A stretch of 64,000 nt of DNA from contig CM073193.1 of assembly GCA_037042915.1 (NCBI GenBank), forward strand, positions 124,001 to 188,000, read 5' to 3'. The position numbers and the translations under genes are program-made. The notes below the pieces were generated by a model. The model was not told where the DNA came from. It saw only the letters and a program-made list of their open reading frames with translations, and searched no databases. The stretch is from Auricularia sp. M13. Taxonomy: Eukaryota; Basidiomycota; Agaricomycetes; Auriculariales; Auriculariaceae. Of the stretch, positions 1-11,000 are shown piece after piece (within the stretch, counting starts at the first letter, position 1; every line of letters starts with the position of its first letter).

Positions 1-36
1 ATCTTGTGTTCCGGAGTGTGTATTGTATCTACATAG
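1..36 (+). CDS. 3' end of an upstream F-box paralogue (partial)
   Basis: The first 36 bases read ILCSGVCIVST and then TAG. This matches the last residues of the F-box gene that follows, which ends WILCPGNCMVSRCIYR, and it resembles the AICSGNCELTGR tail of the second copy. The DNA also aligns with the 3' end of the first complete copy around 1709-1745. The window therefore appears to begin inside the last codons of a third member of the same tandem family. The assignment rests on about 12 codons plus position, so it is inferred from similarity and not from a domain. Confidence 0.6.
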   Translation: MLCSGVCIVST

Positions 37-287
37 CTCTAGAACTGAAAACTTATGTTTGAGATATTCACATCCGGCGATTTCATGCCGGGGGAATCGT
101 TGAAGTTGCCGTCGGCATCGGAATTCGAATTCTCGGACCGGCTTTGAACAGAACACGTGCACGTAGCTGATTGCGCGTTCAAGTTCCTCTGCTGCTCGCC
201 GACGGTCTACCGCACTAGGGCTTTTCGATTGTCGCAGAAGCACTGTCTTTTCGCTGCTGAAGGATACTATTTCTTGGAACCCTCGAC

Positions 288-1757
288 ATGGAGGACCTTC
301 CGCAGGATATCCTGACGCTCATATTCCTCGCCTTGCCGCTCACTCTGAAGGATAAGCTGACCATCAGCGCCGTATCGCGTCGCATGCGCGCTGCGGCGCT
401 CGATGCACTGCTCCTCTGGTCGTCCATCGAGATCATCAACTCGAGCGACCTGTTATACCTCGAGATAGTTCTCGAGCGCAGCAGGGACGCGCTTTTGGAC
501 ATTTCCGTTGTTCCTTTTGGCTACCGGTTGAAGCCTGTACGGGGCCAGGCACCTTTCGACACTGTCAGACTCGTCGTCGCACTGCTCCCGCATGTCGCGC
601 GTCTGCGCTCATTCACCGTCTTTCTGCACGACCTCGTCCCCCTGTTCCCACTTCTGTCCGAGAACCTCGTACTCGGGAACCTCCAAAAGCTCATTGTGCA
701 TGGGAGCAGTCCGCATTACTTCGAGAAGTTCCTCGTCTCACTGTCTGCACCTCAACTGCGTGTCTTGGATCTCTGCGCTTCCGCTGCCGCCCGGAACTTA
801 TCTGCGCTCGCACCTCACGCGACAAATTTGACCCTGACCCTCAGCCACTCTGCAGATATTCAGGGGTTAATGGACGAGCTCGCGGCGAATTTGGCCCAGT
901 CCTTGTCCAGCCTGAAGCTCATGCAGGCAATGCACGACGATCTGGCCGCGCCGTTAGTGGGACCTTGGGTGTTCCCGCGTCTGCAGGAGTTGGACATCTG
1001 CGTCCGCTCGGTCCGTGCGGTCCAAATGCTCCGAGCCATCCCCGCTGCTCATGCCCAATATGTGCACGTGGCTCTGACGGATTACGAACACGATTACCGC
1101 TCAATCGTACATCCAGCTATGCAGCTTCTGCAGCCTGGGAGAGAAGAAATCGTCTCCTTTTCTATTCGCGACTTGACTGCGTGCAGCATGCTGTTTAGTA
1201 GCGGACGACGACGTGAGTTCGAAGGGGCACCTCCCCAAGAGCCCCAGCTCCATCGGTACATTTGGGACTGCCTATGCGATAGCATCGACGCCCACAACAG
1301 CGTAACATCCACCGACCTTGACACGAGAATGTGGTACCTCTACCAGACCGCGTTCGCGCAGCGTGCACCATCAGGGCCCGAGTTCACGTTGCGCGTCACG
1401 CCGTGCTTCATGTCCAACGATCTGCGCCCCCTCAACTTCCCCACGCTTTCCAAGGTTGTTTTGATGGGAAATGGGACGGGGTCCCCTGGTCTGTGGATGG
1501 CCGACCTTGACCTGGCTGAGTACCAGTACGCCGTTCCGTGGTTGGCCCGGGGAGCGCTCAGATGTTCTCGATCGCAAGTCGAGCTCTGCACATGTGGCAT
1601 ATCACAGGCTAACGAGCGCGCAAAGCGTATCTCACTGCGGGAATGGATTCGGGAAGAACTACAGCCTGAAGGCTGCCTGACTGCGGACGCGAGGTGTGTG
1701 ATAGGTTGGATCTTGTGTCCTGGAAACTGTATGGTATCTAGATGTATATACCGCTGA
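288..1757 (+). CDS. F-box protein, tandem copy A
   Basis: Single-exon gene of 489 residues. Residues 2-45 (MEDLPQDILTLIFLALPL, then AVSRRMRAAALDALLLWSSI) form an F-box, the Skp1-binding module of SCF ubiquitin ligases. The rest is a leucine-rich, beta/alpha-like fold of the kind found downstream of F-boxes in mushroom F-box families, with no recognisable catalytic motif. The start is fixed by the F-box itself and by the matching start of the next copy. It lies between two paralogues on the same strand, and the upstream DNA is duplicated with the gene (compare 61-215 with about 1805-1930). A substrate-recruiting role is known for the family; the substrate cannot be told from sequence. The C-terminal third contains Cys-rich pieces (CSRSQVELCTCG; ILCPGNC) shared by the copies. 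Confidence 0.85.
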   Translation: MEDLPQDILTLIFLALPLTLKDKLTISAVSRRMRAAALDALLLWSSIEIINSSDLLYLEIVLERSRDALLDISVVPFGYRLKPVRGQAPFDTVRLVVALLPHVARLRSFTVFLHDLVPLFPLLSENLVLGNLQKLIVHGSSPHYFEKFLVSLSAPQLRVLDLCASAAARNLSALAPHATNLTLTLSHSADIQGLMDELAANLAQSLSSLKLMQAMHDDLAAPLVGPWVFPRLQELDICVRSVRAVQMLRAIPAAHAQYVHVALTDYEHDYRSIVHPAMQLLQPGREEIVSFSIRDLTACSMLFSSGRRREFEGAPPQEPQLHRYIWDCLCDSIDAHNSVTSTDLDTRMWYLYQTAFAQRAPSGPEFTLRVTPCFMSNDLRPLNFPTLSKVVLMGNGTGSPGLWMADLDLAEYQYAVPWLARGALRCSRSQVELCTCGISQANERAKRISLREWIREELQPEGCLTADARCVIGWILCPGNCMVSRCIYR

Positions 1758-2005
1758 CGGCGATGAGAATACTTCCTATCTACTGTGACACTCAATTTGC
1801 ACCTATAGCTATTTTCATGGCGGGAGGAATAGCGTGCCCTGCACTCTGATTTCGGCATCGGATGTGACCGGATCAAAACCCACGGTTGCCGCTTGCGCGT
1901 TCCTCTGCTGCTCGTCGACGGTCACTACGGCTATCTGACTTCACAGCAGCGTTGACTGTTTACAGGCGCCGACTGCTGAAGCCCTACTTTTTCTAACACC
2001 ATCAA

Positions 2006-3442
2006 ATGGAGGACCTTCCGCACGACATCCTGGCGCTCGTGTTCCTAGCCATATCGCTCTCTCTGAAGGACAAGCTAGCTATTAGCGCTGTATCTCGTCG
2101 CCTGCGCACCGAAGCTCTCGAGACGCCGCTCCTCTGGTCATCAATCACCGTTACAAGAAATCGTGATCTTCTGTCGCTCCCAGTTATTCTTGCACGCAGC
2201 CAGCACGCGCCTCTGGAGGTTACTGTGCGCCCAGCACCCTACTACATGTATTCCTATCTTCTCTTCGACGCCGCTCAAGCTGCTGAGTCCCTAATCCCTC
2301 ATTCCCGTCGCCTGCGTACGCTGCGAGTAGAAATGGAGAAATTGGACCCCATGATACCGCTTCTCGACGCGAACCTGTTCTTTCCGCAGCTTCTGGAGCT
2401 TACTGTCTACGGGAGCACAACACACGCACAGTCTCATATCTCCATTTACGCGCCTGCCTTGCAGAGAGTCGATCTTCGTGCTGCGAAGCCGCACGATTGG
2501 TCCTATATCTTTACGCCGGGCCTGCGACAGTTGACCCTGCACAGCGGCAGTGTCCAACTTCGCGAGGATTCCTTGGACGCTCTGGACGACCCACACGGTA
2601 TTCACGGTAGCAACGAATTTTTGAATCTCGGCGAGAACGCGCCGTCAAACGGTCTCTGGACAGTTCCGAGTCTTCGGTATCTTGAATTGTCCTGTCACCC
2701 GCGCCGCGCAAATCAGATTCTTCGAACACTGCCTACTGCTCAGATGGCAGAAATAGCCGTGACCGTATGCCATCCCTTCGACACAGAATTATTCGGGGAC
2801 GGTGATCTGCATCCTCTCATTGACAGCCTGCTTGCTGCCGTCGGAAGCGTAGTCGGGTTCACGATTCACGACTGCTCTTCAGTGTCAATAGAGTGCAGCG
2901 GCGGTGCCAAGCGCCACATGAATGATCCTTGGAGCGACCTGGACCTCGCGCGGGGCGTCTGGATGTGTCTATGCGAGAACTATGGCACCCAATTGACCGT
3001 GACATCGTGCGAAGTCGACAAGCGGTCCTGGTTCGACTATGCCACAATATTCCGCGAATGCCAGCCATTGGCGCGCGATTTCGTCCTGCACCTCAATACC
3101 AACTGTATCTGCCACCATACCTGCATTCTCTACCTCCCAAATCTGGCGAAGGTTGTGCTGACGGGGGTGAAGTGCGACCTGGACAAGATGGAACGGCTAA
3201 TACTCTGGTTGTCTGAGGAGGGTCCCATCGAGTGCTCGGGCTCTTACGCAGTGCCCGTTTGCGTCTGCGGCGTTGTTGATGATCGAGACCGAAACGACTC
3301 GTGGCTCGACCTTAAGGTACAATGTCTCACAAGACACGAAATTCTGGCATTAGAGGAGGACTTTTCGGTGACTGAGGGCAGCTCTAGCGCGAGGACGACA
3401 TGGGCGATTTGCTCTGGCAATTGCGAGCTTACTGGAAGGTGA
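2006..3442 (+). CDS. F-box protein, tandem copy B
   Basis: Single-exon gene of 478 residues, paralogous to the preceding gene. Residues 2-45 are an almost identical F-box (MEDLPHDILALVFLAISL, then AISAVSRRLRTEALETPLLW). The C-terminal regions share the same Cys pattern (VPVCVCGVVDD; AICSGNCELTG), but the central LRR-like part has diverged strongly, as expected if this region chooses substrates. It starts about 250 bp after the stop of copy A, and its 5' flank repeats that of copy A. Conserved F-box plus divergent body suggests an SCF adaptor family under diversification; that selection claim is inference. No intron is needed. Confidence 0.85.
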   Translation: MEDLPHDILALVFLAISLSLKDKLAISAVSRRLRTEALETPLLWSSITVTRNRDLLSLPVILARSQHAPLEVTVRPAPYYMYSYLLFDAAQAAESLIPHSRRLRTLRVEMEKLDPMIPLLDANLFFPQLLELTVYGSTTHAQSHISIYAPALQRVDLRAAKPHDWSYIFTPGLRQLTLHSGSVQLREDSLDALDDPHGIHGSNEFLNLGENAPSNGLWTVPSLRYLELSCHPRRANQILRTLPTAQMAEIAVTVCHPFDTELFGDGDLHPLIDSLLAAVGSVVGFTIHDCSSVSIECSGGAKRHMNDPWSDLDLARGVWMCLCENYGTQLTVTSCEVDKRSWFDYATIFRECQPLARDFVLHLNTNCICHHTCILYLPNLAKVVLTGVKCDLDKMERLILWLSEEGPIECSGSYAVPVCVCGVVDDRDRNDSWLDLKVQCLTRHEILALEEDFSVTEGSSSARTTWAICSGNCELTGR

Positions 3443-3667
3443 AGTCTGTGTACGTTGATTGTACGTACAGGCTGTGGCAGTAGTTGTCTTACGTAATGAA
3501 GTCGGGCCTCATTTCCACAAATCTCAATAGAAGTATGTTTTGGAGATCATGCTGACGATACAACAAATATTCGAAGGTGGTTTGACAGCATAGTGTCATG
3601 TGTGGCTGCGGCCCCGCAGCACTCGAGAACTCCGAGTCCCTGCGCACGAATTGGCCGACTGGACACA

Positions 3668-3673
3668 TATAAA
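3668..3673 (+). promoter_or_regulatory. TATA box of the G1 peptidase gene
   Basis: TATAAA lies 65 bp before the ATG chosen for the G1 peptidase. Transcription starting about 30 bp downstream would skip an in-frame ATG at 3673 and favour the ATG at 3739, which directly precedes a signal peptide. Confidence 0.5.
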
Positions 3674-3738
3674 TGCAGTCCGACCAGATGATGAGTGACC
3701 AAGACTCATCACACATCTCTACCAATTCTCATTTCGAC

Positions 3739-4805
3739 ATGGTCTTCGTCGCCGCTTTCGTCAGTTTCGTACTGTACGTCACCGCAGCAGCAGGCGCGGC
3801 TCCCCGCCGATCAGGCCTTGCGGCTCGCATTGCGCACTATGAGGGTCGGCATTCTACCCAAAATCAGAGAATATCGACCGCTTCATCATCATCGGTAGAC
3901 GGTCCTATCCACGAGTACTCCATTAACTGGGCTGGGGCAATCATCAATCGCGACGTGGTGAGTGCTTTCTCTTGCTCCTGCGGCAGTCGGAACTCACATG
4001 CTACCAAGGACACATTTTCCACCGTCTCTGGTTCATTCGTCGTTCCGACCGTGAAGTTGCCACCGGTAGTGAACGCCACCAGAACCTATGCGGCGTCCGC
4101 ATGGGTGGGAATCGACGGCGATACTGTCAGTAGTTGTCGTTGGCCACGCTGTTGCTGTACTGAGAGTCGATCGCAGTGCAGCGGAGGCATCATACAGGCC
4201 GGCTTGGACTTTACCGTCAACGCTACGGGCACGAACTACATCGGTAAGCTCACAGCCGTTGAGATCTAATCCTAGCTCAGCTTCGTTCAAGCTTGGACGG
4301 AGTGGTTCATAGACCCTCCCACATGTGCGTTATATACATCACAGATCGTCACGGCAATATCAGTCTCACTCGCTTGTAGATTACGAAGACTTTGTCGTCC
4401 GTCCCGGGGACGAAATCAAGGTGACGATCACAGCGCACACCAGATTCACTGGCAACGCAGTCATCGAGAACGTTACGACGGGCGAGAGAATCGACGAGGA
4501 CCTGTCGACGGACTGGGAGCTCTGCCGTAAAGACGCAGAGTGGATTGTGGAAGAGCTTGGCGGGCGGACCGGTTCACTGGCTAACTTCGGCAGCGGTGAG
4601 CCGCGTTGCTGCCGGACCATTCATGTCGAGACCTGACCTTGCGACAGTCACCTTTACTGAAGTAGTTGCCACAGCGCGCTCAGGAGACTCCCTAGGCCTT
4701 TCCGACCTCAGCAAGCTCTCTGACATCAAGCAGAACGAAACTATTTCCACCTCCACGACCATTACTCCAGACTCCATCGTCGTGCAGTATATCAGACAAG
4801 CATGA
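3739..4805 (+). CDS. Secreted glutamic peptidase, G1 (eqolisin/A4) family
   Basis: Acid endopeptidase of the scytalidoglutamic/aspergilloglutamic type, made as a secreted preproprotein. Six exons: 3739-3957, 4009-4125, 4177-4243, 4292-4324, 4380-4595 and 4648-4805. The introns are 48-55 bp and all frames close to give 269 residues, the usual size. The N-terminus MVFVAAFVSFVLYVTAAAGA is a signal peptide, followed by a pro-segment. The mature domain opens with EYSINWAGAII. The block around WVGIDGDTCSGGIIQAGLDF carries the catalytic Gln (near residue 119), and AEWIVEE (near 199-203) carries the conserved Glu. The spliced ANFGSVTFTEV is also typical of the family. A start 22 codons upstream is possible but would hide the signal peptide. 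It stands alone between the F-box array and a minus-strand gene, so no functional coupling is implied. Confidence 0.88.
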
Positions 4806-4926
4806 TGGAATGCGCTATGTGTGCCATGATGTGCAAGTAATGCGGGTGGATCGTAACGAGGGCAGCCGCGCAACATACTGTATTTTCCGACGAATGACGC
4901 TGGGTTTAAATGATAACAAATTTGGT

Positions 4927-6465
4927 TCATTCCTCTTCTAGCATCTCCACAGCTTTAGCTGTATCAATGGTGACGTCTTTGGCCAGCTGTCGGAGACGCG
5001 ACGCCATCCACTCGGGGAATATATCGTCGCCGTCTGTGAAAAAGCCGTTCTGCACGATGCGAAGATTTTGAAGGCTACGGGCGCTACCATGGCGGCGCGT
5101 GACAAACAGAATGAGCAGATCGCGCGCCCCGCTGCCAAAGCCACAGTTTTCTAGATGCAGCTGCTGCAATTGAGGAGGCTGCGTGTGAGATAGAGGATCC
5201 GCCATCCAAAGTCGGAAGAAGTCTCGCGTGGGCTTCGCCTCCATTTTTGTGACGACGAGCGTCGCGAGGTTGGGCAGGGAAGCGAATATGTTCGGGAAAA
5301 GGCTGGCATATTTCCCGGTGAGTCTGAGGCTGCGGAGGCTCGTACACGCCAAACCAGGGCGAATGAAGGCAGAAAAGTCGGAATAGATCGTCTCCGCGAC
5401 GCAAGGAAGTGTAAGGTCTCGAAGCACTGGCGCCTGAGCATGATCGATGATGCGGAGAACGCTGCCAGTGTACTTCATCTTGAGATCCTCGAGCCGTAGA
5501 AAGACCTTGGCAGCATTGGAATTGCGAGGCATTCCACTCACGACAGCGAGCTCGAGACGTCGTAGGTTAGGCCATGTGGTCTGCATGGTAAAGAATTGGT
5601 CGGATGTCACGCGCCCAGCGATAGCGAAGGAAGAGATCCGCGGCATCGCGGGAGGGTCAATTGCATGGAACGGAAGCGCGCCAAGGTCGAGCACTTCGAG
5701 ATTTGGGCAGAGAGTGAGGAGGCGGATCCCTTGCGGCAGATTGCGAAGCTCGAGATCGTCGGTGGTGATGAACCGAATTTCTCGCATGGCAGGCATTTCC
5801 GCCTGCATTTGGTGGAGAACTGAGTTCCGAAAAGAAATAGAGAAGTCTGATATGTAGACTTGTACCCTCCATGACAAAGAAAGCGCTTTGGTTATAGCAT
5901 CCTCGTCCGATGGCTTCCATTGGTGGACCGGGTCCATGTCGCAGAAGTAGAGATCCAATGGTACTTGACGGGAGCGCGCGATTATGACGGCCAAGTATTC
6001 CTTCATGAACGTCCACATCTTGGGAGAGAAAGAAAGGCGGAGCTTCGTCCAAATAGAGGGCGTAGCGAGGGCTGCTCGGCGCCAATGCCTAGAGACGGCG
6101 GCGACAATAAATGCCGGAGGGACAGTTGAGTCGTATTTATCGCTCGTGTGGCTTTCTGCCATGTGCTTGAAGATTTCCGATAAGACGTCGCCCGTGATGC
6201 CACTGGCTGACGCGGTGCCCGGCAACTGTGGGCCAGCGGGCATTTTATCGGGGCCATAAACGCGCGACAGAGAGCTGTGGACCTCATCGAAGCTAGTGCG
6301 AGCTGCGTGCAGGCCATCCAGAGCCACTCGCTCGTGGTCAAGCGCAAGAGCAGTTGCTGCCTGCGCGGCGACCCACTTCTGCTCGGCGGCTCGAATGCGG
6401 TTCCGAAGTTCGCCTAGAACTGAATTGCACGCGTCTGGCAGTTCACCAGAGTCAATGGTGGCCAT
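4927..6465 (-). CDS. F-box-like protein with N-terminal coiled coil
   Basis: Single-exon gene of 512 residues if started at MATIDSGELPD (6465); an in-frame Met at 6561 would add 32 residues. Residues about 17-68 are an Ala/Glu/Arg-rich coiled coil (LRNRIRAAEQKWVAAQ and on). They are followed at about 90-143 by an F-box-like segment (ITGDVLSEIFKHMAE; AAVSRHWRRAALATPSIWTKL). The remainder is LRR-like, with repeated LRRLEL/LRDLTLP/LRSLRLTG units. This coiled coil plus F-box plus LRR layout is very common in Agaricomycetes. It is not a close copy of the tandem F-box genes upstream and lies on the other strand. Probable SCF adaptor; substrate unknown. It is tail-to-tail with the G1 peptidase gene, with about 120 bp between stops. 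Confidence 0.78.
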   Translation of the reverse strand: MATIDSGELPDACNSVLGELRNRIRAAEQKWVAAQAATALALDHERVALDGLHAARTSFDEVHSSLSRVYGPDKMPAGPQLPGTASASGITGDVLSEIFKHMAESHTSDKYDSTVPPAFIVAAVSRHWRRAALATPSIWTKLRLSFSPKMWTFMKEYLAVIIARSRQVPLDLYFCDMDPVHQWKPSDEDAITKALSLSWRVQVYISDFSISFRNSVLHQMQAEMPAMREIRFITTDDLELRNLPQGIRLLTLCPNLEVLDLGALPFHAIDPPAMPRISSFAIAGRVTSDQFFTMQTTWPNLRRLELAVVSGMPRNSNAAKVFLRLEDLKMKYTGSVLRIIDHAQAPVLRDLTLPCVAETIYSDFSAFIRPGLACTSLRSLRLTGKYASLFPNIFASLPNLATLVVTKMEAKPTRDFFRLWMADPLSHTQPPQLQQLHLENCGFGSGARDLLILFVTRRHGSARSLQNLRIVQNGFFTDGDDIFPEWMASRLRQLAKDVTIDTAKAVEMLEEE

Positions 6466-6731
6466 TGTGGCGACGAACTGCGTTGGCAAGAGGAAAGATG
6501 CGTAGCGGAGTTTGAAGCGCGTTGCTGTCCCTGGCGGAATGCAGAATTGATAAGAACGCATTTAGCGTATATTTGGATTCGTCGTTTCAATCCGTACAGG
6601 TAAGGGGAGGTAATCATGCTTACGAAGTGTTCACCGAAGCTAGGTCAACGACTAAGTATACAGCGACCCCGCCCGCACCGCCGGAAGAGAGGCGCTGTAT
6701 ATATGTCGCTCTGAGGTACAGTAGACCGAAG

Positions 6732-9127
6732 TCAACCATCGCGAAGCTGGACCGTGTAGGTCCCACCATCCAGCCCAAAGCTCTCAGCGACGTTAGGAAC
6801 AGCGGGACGCCCATCAACGAGCACACGAGCTCCTTTCGTCTTGTCTCGCGCAACATGCGACAAGGTGATCACACCCGTCGTCCCGGGCGGCGTCTGGAGT
6901 TGCGCGTCGAAATATCCATCGCGCGAAAGACTCCACTGCACGCCGAACCGTCCAAGCGGCGTCTCAAAGCTCCCCTGCGCCGCGGACAGGCCGCTCGTGT
7001 GCGGGTCGAAGCGCCACTCGGTCCCCTGCGGCGCGGTGGGCGACATGCCGAGGACGTAGAACGTCAGTGCCGACGTCGGGCCGGACGACCAGCCGTGCGC
7101 GTGGGAGGTGTACGCTGGGTCGTAGCTGTACCCGCGGTACGATCGGTAGCTGGACATTGCGAATGAGTTCCACTGTCTCAGAAAAGGGGACGGGACGAGC
7201 TGACCTCAATGAGCCGTTGGCAGTGTATCCTTCCAACAGTGTCGACTGAACGCTAATATTGGTGTAGAGCATGTAGCCCCATTCGCGGCGCAGGAGGTCC
7301 ATCGCGGTCTCATCGTTCCCCGCCTCAAAATGAGCTTGCAGCTTAATCCTGTCAGCTATGCGAGGCGCGCGTAAAAAGCACATTCCACACCTCGAATCCG
7401 CTGATGAACGGCGAAATCGTGTCAGGCAGCTCTGGCGCGACGGGTCCAAGCTCGTTCCAATTGCGCGTGAGGCCCTCGCTGACGCGCTTCGCCTGCTGCA
7501 GGCTCGTGGTGAGGTTGAACAGCACGGCGAACGAGTTGGCGTCTTGAGGGCAGAGCGTCGTGCTGGCGTTGTCGCGGTACATCCCTTGCTTCTCGTCCCA
7601 AAACACGGTGTTGAACACGTCCTTGAGCGATGAGGCGTTGGCTGCGTAAGATGACGCGAGATCTGGATGGTTCATCTGCGTGGACAGGTCGGCGGCGTCA
7701 GTCAGAACCTGTGAGACGTATGAGCTGTTGAAGAGAAGACTTGGAATGAACGGTGCGACAGTCTACCTTATAGAGAATCGCGTTTCCTTCGGCATTGTGC
7801 CCACCGCCACCAAGCCGCGCCCAGTCACGCAACCCAGTGACGTTCATGAGTCCCGACGAGTCGACCTTTCTCTCGACGAACTGCACGGCTTTCGTGTAGT
7901 TGGCCCAAACCGTTTCAAGCCACGCGCTGTCGCCGGAATAAAGGAAGTAATTCCGCGTTCCGACGAGCGTCCACATATGATATGTGTCTGAATCTAAGCA
8001 ACGCAGCAGCGTCAGAGATTGGACACATTCTGATGAGCGCGAACCGCACCCAGTTGGCTGAGAGGTGGTCCTGACTCGGGGAGCGCGCCAGTGACGGGGT
8101 TAATCGCCGCAAACATCGTCGAGAGCGCGTTGCGCGTTGCGATGAGGTCGTTGGTGGACACAAATTGCGTCGGGACGGCGATTCCCATGTCTCCCGGCCA
8201 TACCGCGCTATTAAAAAAGGGTAAATACATGAGCTCAGAGCACAAGGAGCAGAAAAAATTAACTGACCGATCCCGTTTAGCACCGTCAACGATAATGGGA
8301 CCAGCCACGCCCAAAGTCGCATTATTGGCCCAACCTGCAAGTCGTAAGTCAATACAAGGCCGAGGGAAAATGAAGCTCTGGCGCTGACCGGGTGATTTTA
8401 CAAACGGTACCTGTCGCCCCGTGTGCAGCGGGACCGTATTGGTCTGCACGGTGTAGGCGCCGGCATACCACAGTTTGGTCAGGAAATTCTTGTCTCTGAA
8501 GTGCGGGTCAAGCGCGAAGAAATGGCCAGCGTAGTCGCGGAGGTCGTCGACGTGCGGCATGAAAGATATGGCGCAGGTCACGTTGGAGAACGTGATGGGG
8601 TCCTTGCTCGTCGAGACGATGGTCAGGTAGCGAAAGCCGCCGCGAAGCGCGAATGCCGGCTGCGTCCAATGACCGGCTGGTAGGGGCGCTGGGACGTGGA
8701 GAACTCCATCATAGGTCGTGTTGGGCGCTGAGTTCGACGAATCGTCTGACGCGTCCGGACGCACGAAGAGCGGAGACTCGCTGAACGACAGCGCGATGGA
8801 GGACGCTGGCGTTACATGATCGAGATTCAGCGATATCAGGCCTCCAACCTGTGCGCGCGGTGAGCGTGAGGAAGTTTGCGATAGCTTATGAGCGCTAACC
8901 TCAATACCAAAATCCAGAGCGACCCATGAGCCGTCGCCGGACAGAGTTGCGGATCCTTTATTGCCTGCGAGTCTTGCGGCATTCGTTACACGACCATGCA
9001 ACGTGAATATTGCTCGCGGCCTGACTATTTTCGATTTGGGAGCGTAGTTGAACGCGTCCCAAGGCCCGGCTGGCGCAGAGCCCAGCGCAAGTGGCAGCGA
9101 CGCGACGAGGAGCAGACACTTCAGCAT
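6732..9127 (-). CDS. Secreted alpha-L-rhamnosidase, GH78
   Basis: Releases terminal L-rhamnose from rhamnosides and pectic polymers outside the cell. Eight exons, read right to left: 9127-8900, 8848-8389, 8334-8268, 8207-8050, 7993-7767, 7708-7391, 7341-7205 and 7149-6732. Introns are 49-60 bp, frames close throughout, and the product is 670 residues. MLKCLLLVASLPLALGSA is a signal peptide; an upstream in-frame Met at 9166 would bury it. The hallmark DGAKRDRAVWPGDM block (about residues 246-259, across an intron) carries active-site acids. SDTYHMW, GLRDWARLGGGG and HAHGWSSGPT are further typical GH78 blocks of the (alpha/alpha)6 barrel and C-terminal beta domain. Several NxT/S sites suit secretion. 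It appears intact. The splice site near 7342-7390 is the least certain. Confidence 0.88.
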
Positions 9128-9676
9128 GACGTCGTCCTGGAAAGAGGATCTAGACACGATGTTCATATGCTGCTGTGCTGCGCGTCACGAGATCCCATCC
9201 AAGGGCCGACGGTCCGCAGAAGAACGCTGAACACGCCACGTCAGGAAAGCAAAAGAAGCTCAAAACGCCGCACCTCCCACGTCCGCGACAATTCATCGTT
9301 CCGGAGCAATATGAATAGGATATGCTCACGTCTGCAGGCCGCTGAGCATTATTATTGAGCGCTTTGTTGCTGCTTTCTTTGCAGCCTATTCAAAAATTAA
9401 ACTGGATGTTCAAGAAGGCAGCTGTTGACATTACCATTTTGGATGCGGCTCCCCGTTGCGGGCAGGTTGACCCTAACGAGCTAAATCCACGCGCCACAAG
9501 CCCGGGCCGGCATGGTTCGAGGTCAAGAGACGAAGACGTTTCGGGCTCCGACTACACGATCAAATCGTCCACATTTGAAACAATTTATTCAAGACACTTA
9601 CACAGGCAAGGGAAAGAATGATGTACAAAGAAAACCGTAGCGAAGCCACTCAACGCGGCGTTTCTATAATTAAAGC
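9128..9676. other. Intergenic region between GH78 and MYND genes
   Basis: About 550 bp holding the GH78 promoter side and the MYND 3' flank. No open frame with family similarity, no RNA gene and no repeat was seen. Confidence 0.5.
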
Positions 9677-11000
9677 TCATTGAGCTGGCCTCTTCGCCTT
9701 CTTATCAAATACCAGTGGGCCTTCGCCCAGAGCACGCCGTATCTCGGAAATCCAGTCTTTCAGCGTCTCCATTTCGTCCTTGGTGAACGTGGGCTCAATC
9801 TTCTTGAACGCCTCTGCAAACGCCGCCGACTCTCCAGCCGCATATGCAGAAACATCCAGCCTGCGGAGGATCGGGCACACGGCCTTGTGCGGCAGACGAT
9901 CGCGCTCCTCGTTGCCTTTCCAATGCAGCTTCTGACAGTCCTTCGAGCAATATCGCAGGAGCTTGCAGCCTGCGCACGATGACAGCGCCTTGCCCTCATC
10001 GCTGCGCAGCGACGAGACGCCGCACCACGAGCACGCGCGCCAGTTCGTCAGGCGGGAGACGGACATGTGCATGGCGAGCCCGAGCGACGGCCGCGTCGTC
10101 TTCAACAGCTCGTCCGCCCAGCGCTGCGCCCGCTTCGGCGGGAGGAGCTTGTGGCCCTTGGGCAGCGTGTGGTAGAGCAGCATGGACCAAATTGCCAGCT
10201 CTCTGAACTCCTCGGCGTCTTCGGGCAGGCGGTTCAGCGCGTACGTGACGGCCTTGTAGAGGATTTCCGCGTCGCCCGCGACGAACTGCTCGCGCTCGCG
10301 CGGAATCGCGTCCGGGCCCGCGCGTATGTCCGTCAGGAAGCCGGCGGCGATGCTCACGGCGCCGGCCTCACGCTCGACGAGCCAACTCGGCGCGTCTTTG
10401 CGCAGGGCGGGGACGAGCAGGACGCTCAGGATGTACACCAGCCGTTGTCTGTTGAGGGCGGTGGTGAAGATGGGCCAGACGATGGGCCGCGCGAGGATGA
10501 GCTGCTGCCTGAGCACAGTCATCGGCGCCGGGCAGCAGAACGTCTCTGCGAACTCGAGAAGCGCTAGAACCGTCGCTTCCTCGCCAAGCGGAAACAATTG
10601 GCCGACGTTGGACGGCCAGCGACCCAACTTGTCGCTGAAGCTTTTGTTGGAAAGCGCGCGCGTACCGGGCGCGCGATCTCCGATGTCGAGAACTGCGAGG
10701 AGGATCCCGCCAGCCGTGGTGTAGAACACTGTGGGGTAAGCGACGGCCGCGTCCCTGTTGTCCAAACGATGCCTGGATATGCTGCACGAGGAAATATTCC
10801 GCACGAGGACGCGTCGAAGCTCGTTATCGGGGAACAACTTGTACCAGGTGCAGAGCATAGACATGCACGCGTCGAAGAGAGCCGGGCAATCGACACGAAG
10901 GCGCAGTTTATACGACTGATTGAGCATGATCACCATGGAAAAGTCGATAAAGCACAGGGGACACAGCGTGGGCTCAGAGGTAGCCGCGAGCGCAGCAGCC
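9677..11000 (-). CDS. MYND-type zinc-finger protein
   Basis: About 440 residues from the first in-frame ATG at 11000. The C-terminal part contains a MYND finger: CSWC, then SSCAGCKLLRYCSKDCQKLHW, then HKAVC (about residues 320-380). MYND fingers bind Pro-rich peptides, and many fungal MYND proteins have no known role. The N-terminal 300 residues are alpha-helical, HEAT-like, and not recognised further. The frame stays open upstream of 11000 (YSDVLKDAERMAA) to an in-frame stop just before a CTCACAG acceptor-like sequence near 11043. One or more short 5' exons in 11040-11200 are therefore likely but could not be fixed. No intron is needed within the stated span. Confidence 0.8.

Noticed and set aside
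9505-9530. GGTTCGAGGTC resembling a tRNA B box
   Set aside because: No A box at the right distance and no cloverleaf could be drawn.
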